This document shows, one piece after another, positions 1 through 18,750 of a stretch of 64,000 nt of DNA. Source of the stretch: Didymodactylos carnosus. Taxonomy: Eukaryota; Rotifera; Eurotatoria; Philodinida; Philodinidae. The notes beneath the pieces are model-generated. The model was not told where the DNA came from. It worked only from the letters and a program-made list of their open reading frames with translations, and did not search any database. Within the stretch, counting starts at the first letter, position 1. Each line of letters begins with the position of its first letter. The translations under genes and the position numbers were made by a program. Location: positions 1 through 64,000 of the forward strand of contig CAJNOQ010000026.1 of NCBI GenBank assembly GCA_905250885.1. Direction: 5' to 3'.

Positions 1-406
1 GATAGAGGAATCTTGATCTTGTTTTTCTCTGCCTCTACAGAGCTTACACCACCGATGGACTTACCACACAAAAGAACGCCTCGAGTAGTACAAATACTAA
101 TATTAAAATCTTGTCCTAGTACTTTTACAATAGCAGGCCAGCTGCCACAAAATGGCCGAAAATGACAAAATGGCACTGAGTATTTCACCTTTTCTGAAGG
201 CAAAACAAAAAGTTCTTGCACTGTAGATAAAAATGAAGCTAAAGAACTGATTAATGCAATAAAAAAAGAATAAGGTCGATATCTATCTTCTCTAAAAATC
301 CGCTGTGAAAAATGTTAATGTCCCCCGGTGGTGAAAATGTGGTATGTCCAACAGTGGTGTAAGCTCTATAGAGGCAGAGAAAAACAAGATCAAGATTCCT
401 CTATCA
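1..406. mobile_element. MITE-like element with ~52-base inverted termini, at the left edge
   Basis: The first ~52 bases reappear as their reverse complement at 355-406 with a single mismatch (CTGTAG against CTATAG). The ~300 bases between the arms hold no coding frame. Long, nearly identical inverted ends around a short non-coding centre are the hallmark of a miniature inverted-repeat transposable element. Because the left arm begins at base 1, the true left end and any target duplication lie outside the window and the superfamily cannot be named. Confidence 0.65.
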
Positions 407-3400
407 GAGAGAGGATGGAAACTTGACATTCCTGAAGGCATGTAGAATATGACTATTTTAGTGAACAAATACGGAATTCTATGTAACAGTTTATGCTCTG
501 CACGACAAGATTCTTGAAATTTTTTCGGCTATTATGTCTGTATAAACTGGGCGGACCTAAATGGAAGTACCCTACGGATAGAATTTCAATTAATTCATTG
601 CTAATGTGGACTAAAAATGTATTTCCTTAGTAACAAAGCAAAAAAAAATAAAGAAGCAATCCATATCTTTCTTTTTTTCCACTCATATGATGATGCGAAT
701 GAAGATAAGAAAAAGTTTTATCTGTTAACCAGAAAAACTAGATAGCTTTGCAATATGATCAGGGGTTCTTTTCTGTTTCTACTCGGGTTTCTCAAAATCT
801 GACTCTATTTTATCTACGAAAAATGTTAATTTGGTTTTCCATAGTCAGCTTTGTACACCGAATCAGAAAAAAATTAGGTACAAAATCATAGAGCAAGAAT
901 AAATCTGAAAATTTTGCTTATTTCTTAGAATTCCATGTTTTTCTGCTTCTTTTTAAAAATCAATATTTTGAAAATTTTTCACCCAAAAACGACTTCAGAA
1001 AGTCTAAAATACACTTTTTTCAATGTAAATCGATGAGCATTATTAGCACCTTACCTTTCTCTCAGGTATATACAAAGACTTTAAATAGTTCCTGGCGGAA
1101 AATAAAGCGTTCTGTTTCAGACTGAATTCAATGTCTATTTGTGTAAATAATATAGCATTGAATCAAAAAACGTTAGATATATAACAAAATCTCATTCACA
1201 CAATCTTTTATCAGGTGTAACATTAAAAAGACATTAGCTGACACAGCGCTGAAAAGTTTTCAAGTAAAACTGAACAAACTACCTTATCTCTTTCCTTATA
1301 GCAAAATCAGTTTCGACTCATTGTACAACTATGCTGTGTTATTGGGATACAAAGCTTAGGTTTCAAAAAACAATCTCAAATATTTATTTCTTACTAATTT
1401 AGTTTGTGGGATGGTGTTGGTGATGTCGTTGTTTTCTATGCTACTCTGATTCATGATCAAATAATCAATAAAAAGGTAATAAAGATAATAGAATACTTTT
1501 TAAATTTCGTAAGATGGTAAAAGATTTATATTGTTTCGTTCTTTTTTCATTTTCTACATCACTTTTCAAATTCTAGATCGACCTAATTTAAGAAATTTTA
1601 ATTCTTTTTTTCTTTTTGTGTTTTGTTCATAGTGTTGCAGTAACACTAATAACATTCTAGCATCTGAGTGGAACGGACGTGCACCACTTTTTTCTTAAAA
1701 AAAGAATGTTCCTAGTGTCGGTAGTATTTAAAAGTTTACTTGTTCTTCATTTTCTTCACCATCTATTAATAACAAAAAAATTTTTTTCACAAAAAAAATA
1801 TATTATTTCTAGCGTTGTTCTCAGTATCTTCTATATTTTCACTTTTCTTTAAGATCATCCTTTTACATGCCTCATGCTACTTCTTTGTTGATTACACATA
1901 ATAAGCGTCAACGAAACAAAAGAGAAATGAGGATGGCAAATTATAATGAACACAGAAAAAAGTTTGACACTAAGAATTTTCACAATTTCACATATTTTTT
2001 TCTCTTCTACATGATAATTTACTCATATTCATCTTTTCTATGATTTCCGGAAAGAATATTTGTTCTCGCGCGTGTATCAATATTTGAATTTCTATTGGTT
2101 AAATCGTAATAAGAGGAGAAAAATTTTTAAAATTTTATTTACATCGGAAAAAATCTAATATTAGTCAACCTATGCGTTTTTTCTAATCAAAAAAATTCTA
2201 ATAATTGCTACTTGATAATCGAATTTGTTAAGTCAATAGTGAAATTTGAAGAGAATAATAAACTAAAACTCATTTAGATATAATCCAAATAGTTGAAAAA
2301 ATGAGATATAGAAAAAATTGAAAAGAATTTTAATTTTATTTTCTCAACACTTCTATCATATCTCACAGAATAATCAAACTATTTACCAAGACTTTAACAA
2401 ATCTTTTAAAACATTAAATTTTTGCGATACACAGAATATCAAATTAAGAAATGCAATACTTCGTATATACTGATGCACTATCAAGTGTGAATGATATCTT
2501 TGTGTCTTTCACTAAAATTTATCATGATTTACAATGTAGTGTATTCTCATTCATTCATAATTATTTCAAAATATCATCAATAATCTGTTTTTGCTTTCAC
2601 TAATTTACGCTTAACTTTTGAAATTGTATGAACTTATCATGATTTAATTAAAACTTAAACTGTATAAGTTTGATCTTTAACAGTGCTATGACTGAACTTC
2701 TTTTGAAGATTATCTTCTTTTTATAATTGTACAGTATAGTACAGTACAGTAACTAACTATTCTTCTTGCCGTTTGCGTCAGATAAATTGTCGAATAATTC
2801 GAGATGTGGTTGACACAACTTCTACTTTCTACCTTTATCTTAGTATACTCCTAGTTTTGAGTTGAAATTATTAAACCAAGATATAATATTATAATCGCGT
2901 ATGACTATAGTTCACCATCAAAAACGATGTGAGTAGATCATAAGTTTGTGTCAACTTACTTATTTGGGTAAAAATATGACAGAAAGATGCAAGAACAAGA
3001 GAACAGAGACAGAATTGAAAAAAGGAGACTAATACCACAAAATATGTATCTCTTGCTTTTCTTTTGGGAGTAATCCAATAATGAGGATGGTGGCAGCGGT
3101 GCAACTCAAGTAACGGTTTTTTTATTAGCATAAAAAATGATTCAAAGCAATACAAAAAAAAAAGTCAGAAAGAACATTAGTTTCTCTTTCCTTACTCTTT
3201 TTTTCTCCATATATGTCACGCATTTATTTTGTATACCTTCAAAATACAAAAAAAAAAGAATTATTTTTTATTCCTCTCAACCTATATACATCAATTGTAT
3301 ATATGTATGAGATTTACACATCATATATAGAAGTGTATGAGTCGTTATTGACAACGTATGTAGACATAAAAATACAACTTTAGTATCATATAATATAGGA

Positions 3401-5127
3401 CGTTCACAATCCAAAACATACATTATATTTATGTTCTGCTCTCTATAGTTAGAACGATATATTTTTTTTTTACGTTATGTACTTCTTCCGTTTCTCACTT
3501 CATGATAGTAAAAAGTTTCTTATTTTTTTATAGTATATATTCTTTTCTTCTATTCGTTTGGGTATCCCGTGAACCGAATTTTTATACACACCGTATATTT
3601 TATTAGATATAAAATAATAAAATTTTATATAAACAACAAAAAATCGGAAAAAAAAGAGAACAAGCTTTAGTTTTTGACGATATTGCTACTTTTTTTTGTG
3701 GTTCCTTACTCGATAGAGTGATGTATATAGGAATTGATAGTTTAGATTAAAGTTTATTAATTAAAGGCAGTTTAAATTTTAGAACTAAAGAAAAAAATTG
3801 ATATTTTTGGAAATCATATTTGAACACATATGCATATTGTTTTTCTTCAAATAATCGAGAGAGTCCCTAGGGATTTCTCGAAAACGAATAAATGCTTAAT
3901 TCGACTCCTGTACTCGATTTTAAGTGTAATTTAGCTTGTTTCTCATCGCTTTTTTATCAAATTGAAATTTATTTTATATAAGCGAAACTAGCACTTTCTT
4001 TCCCAAATTCTTTCTCACCTAGTAGACGGGGTCCTCGGCTGAAAGTTTAACCCCCTTTCTCTTCCTTCACCTTCATTTCATTTTTTTGTTTTTTGTTTCT
4101 TATGGAAGAGGGTAACACCTTGTAAAATAATTCCTCGAACTATGTAATGGCAATTTTATTAGAATTTCTTCATCTTTAAAGTAAATATAGTTTAAACCAA
4201 TCCCCATCGAAACGACGAGTTAACACCGATGAGCCTTAGACGGAAGCAGCTACACTTATCTAAAACAGAAAAAAATTAATCTAAAGAAAAAGAGATGTTC
4301 CTGTTTATGTACTTCTGCAGACGCAAAACAAACCGGTGAATATGTTGTACATTCTCCCTAAGAAATTCCTAGAGAGTCACCAGAGACTTCATTATTTCTC
4401 TTCACTCTCTAAAAATCAGGGAGTTACCAGAGATTTTACAGGGAATTCATAAGAACTCCACGGGGATTTCAAGTTATTTCGAGAACTCACTAGGGATTTC
4501 ACGTTGTTTCGGAGACTTCATCAGGAAAAGTGGACTAGGCATTATGACCTACTGCATAGTGCAGAAACGCCTATGAAGTTGACCCTGAATACGGACTTGG
4601 AAATTGTCGGACTTGCCCAGCTCTGAATCAGAGAGAGTCTATGTTTCTATAAATTTTGTTTAGATAATTCAATGAAGGCAAACTATTCAGTCTAAGTCTA
4701 AACTATTAGAAAAGCTAAAAAATCAGTGAATCCGATTGTGCACTGAATCAAGACTTTTACTGCCGTTTATTGTGCGCCATCTATAGCTACCTTTATAGAG
4801 CGTATCTAATCGCGTCCAATACTGTCACATTCAGAAAAGTTATTGCTATTGTTCAATGAAGTGATGATATGGACACTCTTTCCCTTATCTGATATTTTAG
4901 ATTATGGACCAGCTACAATTAACTTCTTGATATTTATTTCGAATGAATGATGTATACAACGTTAAGAACATTTTATCTATATTTGCTAAGTCAAGCACGG
5001 AATCATACACATAAGAAATTATAAAACTCTTTCTTCGGTACATTGTAATTCAACCACTATGTCATTTTAGATGTCAATATAATATTGCACCTTGTCTTAA
5101 TAGTTATTCGACTTTCTCAATTTATAA
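407..5127. other. Gene-free AT-rich stretch upstream of ARV1
   Basis: Both strands are dense in stops, with many short A/T runs. I see no exon-like frame with splice signals and no recognisable protein. The last few hundred bases before 5128 must hold the ARV1 promoter and 5' leader, but no specific element is identifiable. Confidence 0.6.
4360..4625. repeat. Degenerate short repeats with an hAT-like right terminus
   Basis: Variants of a 25-35 base phrase (for example CTAGGGATTTCACGTTGTTT) recur several times, and a related phrase lies near 3860. The block ends in GCCCAGCTCTG, whose reverse complement CAGAGCTGGGC matches the usual hAT terminus pattern CAGRGNTGG. I could not find a matching left terminus or target duplication, so this may be one end of a decayed element. 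Confidence 0.3.
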
Positions 5128-6221
5128 ATGGTATCTTCCATTTATCGATGCATCACTTGTGGTACCGAAAATCAGGAATTATTCCATATATATAAAGAAA
5201 ATGTTATTAAAGTTATTCATTGTGTAAGTAATTAAACAATTTTATGATTTTTCCGAAGAAGAAGTAAAAAGACCTATTTGTAGCTTATGAGCTATGAAAA
5301 TTGAACTACATATTTTTCCTTTCGATACAATTATGACATCAGTAAATGTTGCTTTTTCTCTCTTTCGTACTTTTAGAAGCAATGCAAACAACCAGTTGAC
5401 AAATATATTGAGTTAGATGATTTACTGGTGTTTATTGATTTTTTATTACTGAAAATTCAAGCACATCGACATGTTTTATTTAATATTGAAAGTATAAGTC
5501 GTAATGTGTGTATGTAAAAATTGATCAATCTGATTCTACTGTTGTCAATTAATATATAACTTTTTCAGCATATTGTAAAATTGGCATGTGCCCTAATATT
5601 ATCAAATGCTTACATCAAATGGTTTCATCTGAAGAATGAACAATTTCAGTCAATTTTAAACCATGATCATCACATATTTTATGCACTCGAGTGGGGTTTT
5701 TATTTCAAGTTAGTTGAATCACTTATGGGTGTGTTGCCAAAGATAATATTTATTTCGGACTCATTTTGACTGATATTTTCATTTTTAGAATATGGAATCC
5801 GTTTTATTCTTTTGTTTATCATAATATTTATAAACTGGAAGAAATTGAATAAAAACCGGTAATTAAAGTTAAAATAAAAAATAATTCATATACCACCTTG
5901 GACAATATTCATTAAATTTTTAGATTTATACTATTTCTTCGTGCATTTATATTAGCAAGTATTGGTCAACTGTTTGTTTTACCATTATTAATTTGGAATC
6001 CATCACATAAAGAGTACTATGGAGGATTAAGTATTGTCTACGTCGCCTTATGCAGTACACAAGCATTAAATGGTAAGAAGAAGAATCATTTACGTTAGTC
6101 TATACTTGTCTTAAATTCTTTTTTAGCTAGTGAATTAGCATCACCATTTCTCTCATTGATTGCATCAACTGTATCCATTTTAATGTCAAAATGGTTCGTG
6201 TCAATCTGGAAGATTTCCTAA
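5128..6221 (+). CDS. ARV1: ARV1-family ER lipid/sterol homeostasis protein
   Basis: ARV1 proteins are multi-pass ER membrane proteins needed for sterol and sphingolipid distribution and GPI-anchor synthesis. Exons are 5128-5223, 5377-5505, 5569-5728, 5789-5858, 5924-6072 and 6127-6221. The phases close to a 232-residue protein, against 271 in human. The N-terminus starts MVSSIYRC and has the ARV1 zinc motif, CxxC at residues 8-11 and 32-35, followed by KQPVDKYIELDDLL, very close to the family signature (QKPVDKYIEYD). It continues with HRHVLFN and several hydrophobic membrane segments, ending in WFVSIWKIS. All acceptors are AG. The exon 2 donor is the weakest call: GT at 5506 keeps the frame, whereas the better-looking GTATAAG at 5492 would not. 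A short upstream gene-free stretch should hold the promoter. The family assignment is firm and the exact exon 2 end is not. Confidence 0.9.
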
Positions 6222-6317
6222 CAAACGGTGTCACACAAACATTCACTGACATATGGTCATTTTGCAAGATTATACGTCCTTTTTGTGTATTCATCTTTTG
6301 TAATTTTCAATTTTATT

Positions 6318-6323
6318 AATAAA
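6318..6323 (+). terminator. Possible ARV1 polyadenylation signal
   Basis: AATAAA lies about 100 bases past the ARV1 stop, in the expected place for the mRNA 3' end. In DNA this AT-rich the hexamer also arises by chance, so only the position supports it. Confidence 0.4.
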
Positions 6324-6512
6324 TCTCAACATAATTTCTCTGTTTTAAATGAAGCAATCTGTTTTATTTGAAGTGAGTTAATCAATCCGTAACCCAAATA
6401 GAAAATGTTTAATATTTTAACTAATTTCAAGACTAATCGGGAAGATAAAGAAAACAAGAACGGTTACGAGTATAGGATGCTTCTCAGGTTTGAGTAGCCC
6501 AATCTCTTATCA

Positions 6513-6915
6513 ACAGCTGACAACCTGCAAAGATGTCTCTTTACTAATCATCAATCGTAGTTCGAAATAGAAAGTTCATTTGACGCAGTACTTTCACATA
6601 TTTGCTTGAGTTCACTCTACACACTTACTAAACATATATTCGGATGGATGATTCAAGGCTCGTCCAGATAATTAGTGGCGGCGCCAGGATTTTGCTCTGG
6701 GGTGGGCTTAGCCCACCCATTTTGGGAACAGCAGAAAAAACATTCAGCTCATTTCGAATACATTGAAAAATTTTCAGGGTGGGCTTAACTTCCTTTCGGG
6801 TGGGCTCAGGCCACCCTAGCCCACCCCTGGCGCCGCCACTAATAATGAGTTTGTTCAAGATTCTTACATGACTAGATGGCGTTTAGATTCGAACACTGTA
6901 TTTTTGAAGGAACCG
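6513..6915. repeat. Dispersed repeat, copy 1 (interrupted)
   Basis: The stretch from CAGCTGACAACCTGC to the GATTCGAACA segment matches 24603-24865 in the same order and orientation at roughly 85 % identity. Copy 1 is interrupted by a 171-base GC-rich element at 6672-6842; copy 2 has about 50 extra bases elsewhere. Neither copy encodes a protein. On the minus strand it contains GTTCGAATC, resembling a tRNA B box, but no A box or tRNA fold was found, so a SINE origin is not established. Confidence 0.65.
6672..6842. mobile_element. 171-base GC-rich MITE with TTAGTGGCGGCGCCAGG ends
   Basis: The element begins TTAGTGGCGGCGCCAGG and ends with the exact reverse complement. Inside are further self-complementary blocks such as GGGTGGGCTTAGCCCACCC. 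It is flanked by TAA on both sides (6669-6671, 6843-6845), and the uninterrupted copy of the host repeat near 24797 has a single TAA at that point. A 3-base TAA duplication with TTAGTGG-type ends fits PIF/Harbinger, though ATAAT could also be read as the duplication. Its GC content is far above the surroundings. Confidence 0.75.
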
Positions 6916-8002
6916 ATGACCAGCATAGTCATTAAGATATTCTAACAATTGCATAAAGTGATACGTGAAAGGTAGACAGGATCCAACTTCAGTGTCTTAG
7001 AAATACTTTTTAATTAGAACGATCCAATAATGATGATAAATTACTTTTTAACTCGAGTAATTGAATATATTACATTGATGCTTAGTGGACATGCTTAAAT
7101 CATAGCATCAGCTTTATATTATGAACAAGAACATGGAAATGTGGCACAAAAAGAAATCAAAGACTCGAATAAGATTTATCTAGAGATAAAAACCCAATAA
7201 GAACTATTTACTATTTCAGGTATTTAGTATCTTCCTGCTTTAAAATAATTGTGCTGATAATTGTGCACCAAAAAAAAATTCTTCGATTTCTTCTCGTTCG
7301 CTTTGATCTTTACTGTACTATATTATGAATGTTTTCCGAGCTAAAATATAATTACTAATGCGCACTTGATTTCAATTAGGGAATACTCAATTGTATATCA
7401 TTATCTTTCTCTGAACTGCAAGAACAACAATATAAAGAGCGATATTCATGTGGAATTATTGATTTTTCTTTTTTATGTTTTCTCGACGTATTTACATTTT
7501 AAAATCCTTGTCAAACAAAGACACACGCACACACAAAGTTTATAGAATAATCAATGATAGTGGTGTAGCAAATAAACAAAAAGAAAAAAAATGAAGAAAC
7601 ATTAACAACAATTAACAAGGCAGGGTAACAATAAGAAAAAGAAACAAATGACGGTTGTTAAGTTTTTCGTAGGTGAAACAAAATAAAACAAATTTCATGA
7701 CAAAAAATAACAAAAAAAATTATATTTTTTTGTTCTCACTTATTTTTGAATTTGTTCGTAAATTACACATTAGAAAGAGAAGAGACAAAAACAAGACTTT
7801 CTTGGAACTAAGGAACACAGAAGAAAGGTTTCATGTTCAAGAAGGGATGAGAAAGAAATTTTTAGAAGAAACGCGCGAAAAAACATTTGCTAGTATTATT
7901 TCGCGCATCACAACTCGTTTTAACTTTGTAGCACCAACATATATTCAATCCAGATCTGCTATTATTATTTCTCTTTTTTATCTGTAAAAGCAAGAAATAC
8001 CG

Positions 8003-15730
<7,728 letters not shown>

Positions 15731-18440
15731 TGTGTTAGTTGGTTAGGTTCAAACTAAATTATTTCATAGTCTGCTTGCCTGTTTTCTCTTTGGTGATACC
15801 AAAATGATCAGAAATGAATGATAGTAGAATAAATTTTGACGTAAGAGAAGCAAAACTTATTTGTCGTTATAATAGAGGTACTAAATAGAGAAAACGAACA
15901 AATATGAGTGATGTGATTAACAAGATTAGCTTGAGAAATAACGAAAAAAAATAATGATCAAGTATTTGCAAGAAACACGCTCGATTGCATAATTCAGCCC
16001 TCAACTTATCTATCAGTGTGTCAATTTCATGAGTAAAAAATATAAGTAAAATATCTTACCTCTAATATACAAGTTTTGACAAATTGAGTAATATATCTAT
16101 GTTCTAATTTAAAAAAATATATAATTTACGATGAAGTAAAAGTTTATTTATTTACAGACGTACACACACACGCACAAGTGTTAATGATAATTAATGTTGT
16201 CTTTATTATCTTTATAATCAGAAAATAATGATAATAATAATAGAAAGAAGAATAAACTGCTAATTGTTTTGGATAATTTAAATGTTCGAAATATCTGTTG
16301 TTGTTGATTAGATAATGTTAGATTGTAACAAGTGGACGTTTTTTGTTGATATTGCTGTTGTTTAAAAAAGGTTTCAAAATCAAAATAATAGAATATATTA
16401 TCAGTGGCTATATAAATGAAAAACAATTGTTGTTCGAGTTTTGAATTTTTAGTAGTACTGTATAAAATAGAAAAGTTTTTATCCATTAGAATCCAAGATA
16501 TGCTTTTGTTTTATTGTCGTCACTGTTGTTATCGTAGTGATAGATGAATGTTATTTTATAAATTCACATATGGCTATATATTCAGTGAGAAATTGAATAT
16601 AAAAAATAAATAAATTAAAGCAAAAAAATGAATAAACACTCGATATCGAATATTGATGATAAACAACAATGATTGATAATCTATTGAATAAATTCTAGAC
16701 AATAAAATATAAAGGATATTGGATCTGAAACTTTTCTAGTTTTTAGATCTCTATCTAAAACAAAAAGCATTTTGCATTAGAGTTTAATTTGTCCTTGACT
16801 ACGTATATACATGCGCGTCGTCTGATAGTTTTTTTTTTCTTTTTTCTCTTTAAAGTTGAATGAACAAAAAAAGTGCAGATGAATGAATAAATGAGTAATT
16901 TTTTTCTTTTATGTTCTGTTTTTTTATTTTTGTTCTTTATTTATTTGTTAAAGCATGTGTGAGATGTGACGTTATTAGAAAAGAAAAAAAATTGTCCGAG
17001 AACAAAATTTATTCTTTTCATAAAACGTAAAAAGAATATCGCTTTGTCTGTATTTGATTTGAAAAAAAAACTGAATGTATTATTTTGAAAACTGAAGAGG
17101 ACAGAGTGCAGTCTAAAGTGCTACACCTTTAATATTATTATCAAGCAAAAGAAATGAGTTTGCAGAGTTTTTTTCTCATTGAAAACTATTTTTTTGATTC
17201 GATTAACTTTTAAGTAATGTTTTTACTATCTTTTTACTATATCTCGAATTCTACTAGTAACATATACCAGAAAAAATGATAAAATGATTGATTTTTTACG
17301 TTTTCACATTGTCTGTTTCAATTATAATACATTTTTGATTTCTCTCTTTTTCTGTTATGTCTCCTTATTCTACGATGCAAAAAAAAGAAAAATGAGTCAC
17401 AGTTAAAAGTCTAATGTCAGAATAGATTATTTCGGTCATAAAATAACAGCAGTTTTTTTCTGCGACAGAAAAAAAGAAACAATAATAATAATACTATAAC
17501 TATTTCTAAAAGCAAACAAAACTAGATTAGATACAGGATTGATTCTCATGTATTTTTTTAACGAACATACAACAGATCTTTGCCCTTTTTATAATACTGT
17601 TTTATGAATTGCGCAGTCGTAAACCCAAACAAAAGATATTCTTTTACTATAATCGTCATTGTCGTCTTTCTCAGGTGCTTATGACATCAACAGTACACAG
17701 TAACTCCGGTCAGTACATCTATGGACTTTTTTCATCGATATTTTCGCCGCTGAAAAGTGCTCTGCTTTGTTCAACTTCATCTTTTACTTCAGTAGAAATT
17801 TGTTCGAACATCCAAAAAATCCTGGTTGTGTCACTGGTTCAAACAGGACGCAGGATATAACCTTAAAACATCTTTTTTGTTTTCTTGCTGGTCTCTTACC
17901 ATAAGGTCTTTTTTTACCGCTTTCCACCAAAACAATCGGGATCTCGGAAAGTATATGAATGAAGTAATATGTACCAAAAATGCAAAGCACCGTTAGCTTC
18001 AAAATGTTCCAGTAAGCACATATCAGATCCGCTGTCAGTAAAAAGCAACTTGAATTGTTTTTTTGCTGTTTCTTTTTACAAATAATAAAAAGAACGAATA
18101 CGTCCTAGAATGAGAATCTCAATAAATAAATACCTGTTGTCATCTGATAATCAGAGTTGCAAGATCTCTGCTGTAATATGAAAATTATCGTGAGTGTTGT
18201 TGCTGGTCATCAGCGGGTCTAATGAGATTTGTAATTAAAATGGAATGAACCACTTTGTTCTGAATCCTAAAGTGACACCGTCCATTTTGCGTTAAACCGC
18301 AAAGTGGACAAAGTGGTCTCAAATAAACTTTCAGCAAGCAGTGTTTGTAAAACTGTTTCCAGCTTACGTTCTAAAACGTAGATCTATCTTAGCTTTCTTA
18401 GCCTGAGTTAAATTTGTTCTGCACTTTTAAAAAAATAATG
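15731..18440. other. Upstream region of WNK without a recognised gene
   Basis: AT-rich with many homopolymer runs. A minus-strand open frame at 17784-18002 looks like a signal peptide followed by dibasic residues but has no ATG start or supporting splice structure, so it is not called. Around 18248-18320 short complementary phrases (CCACTTTG and CAAAGTGG) recur and may mark a small decayed element. Confidence 0.5.
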
Positions 18441-18750
18441 GTGCTTATTTCAAGCACTTTTTCGTTTTTAAAGAAAAGAAATTCATTGGCTGAAGGTTTC
18501 GAATCTAAACAACAAGAAGGAAATGGGATTTCATTTCCTATTTTCCTTTTTATGATCTAATAGAACTACCAAGATATTTACGATTCTACACTAAAGAGCA
18601 CGTTGCTTTTGTGAATATCTCCATAATTCTAGTAGATTATAAAAAGGAAAACAAGAAATGAATCTCATTTCCTTCTTGTTGTTTAGATTCAAAAACTTCA
18701 GCCCTTGAACTTCTTTCTATTGAAAAACGAAAAGTGCTTGAAATCAGCAC
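18441..18750. mobile_element. Foldback (hairpin) element, ~120-base arms
   Basis: The left arm (from GGTGCTTATTTCAAGC to GATCTAA) is the reverse complement of the right arm (AGTAGATTATAAAAAGG to TTGAAATCAGCAC) at about 85 % identity over ~120 bases, with a ~70-base loop. No coding frame. The superfamily is unknown because no clear target duplication was seen. Confidence 0.75.

Noticed and set aside
540-580. Short phrase (AAGTACCCTACGGATAG) similar to one near 60405
   Set aside because: Only about 25 bases are shared, with no larger homology, so no element can be called.
5492-5498. Better-looking donor GTATAAG for ARV1 exon 2
   Set aside because: It would leave a phase that does not match exon 3; the donor at 5506 keeps the frame, although transcript data could change this.
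7673-7987. 104-codon plus-strand open frame downstream of WNK
   Set aside because: Very Lys/Asn/Phe-rich translation typical of A/T-rich non-coding DNA; it overlaps the likely WNK 3' untranslated region.
17784-18002. Minus-strand open frame resembling a small secreted peptide precursor with dibasic sites
   Set aside because: There is no ATG at its start, the open frame runs upstream without one, and no splice structure supports it; most likely chance or relic sequence.
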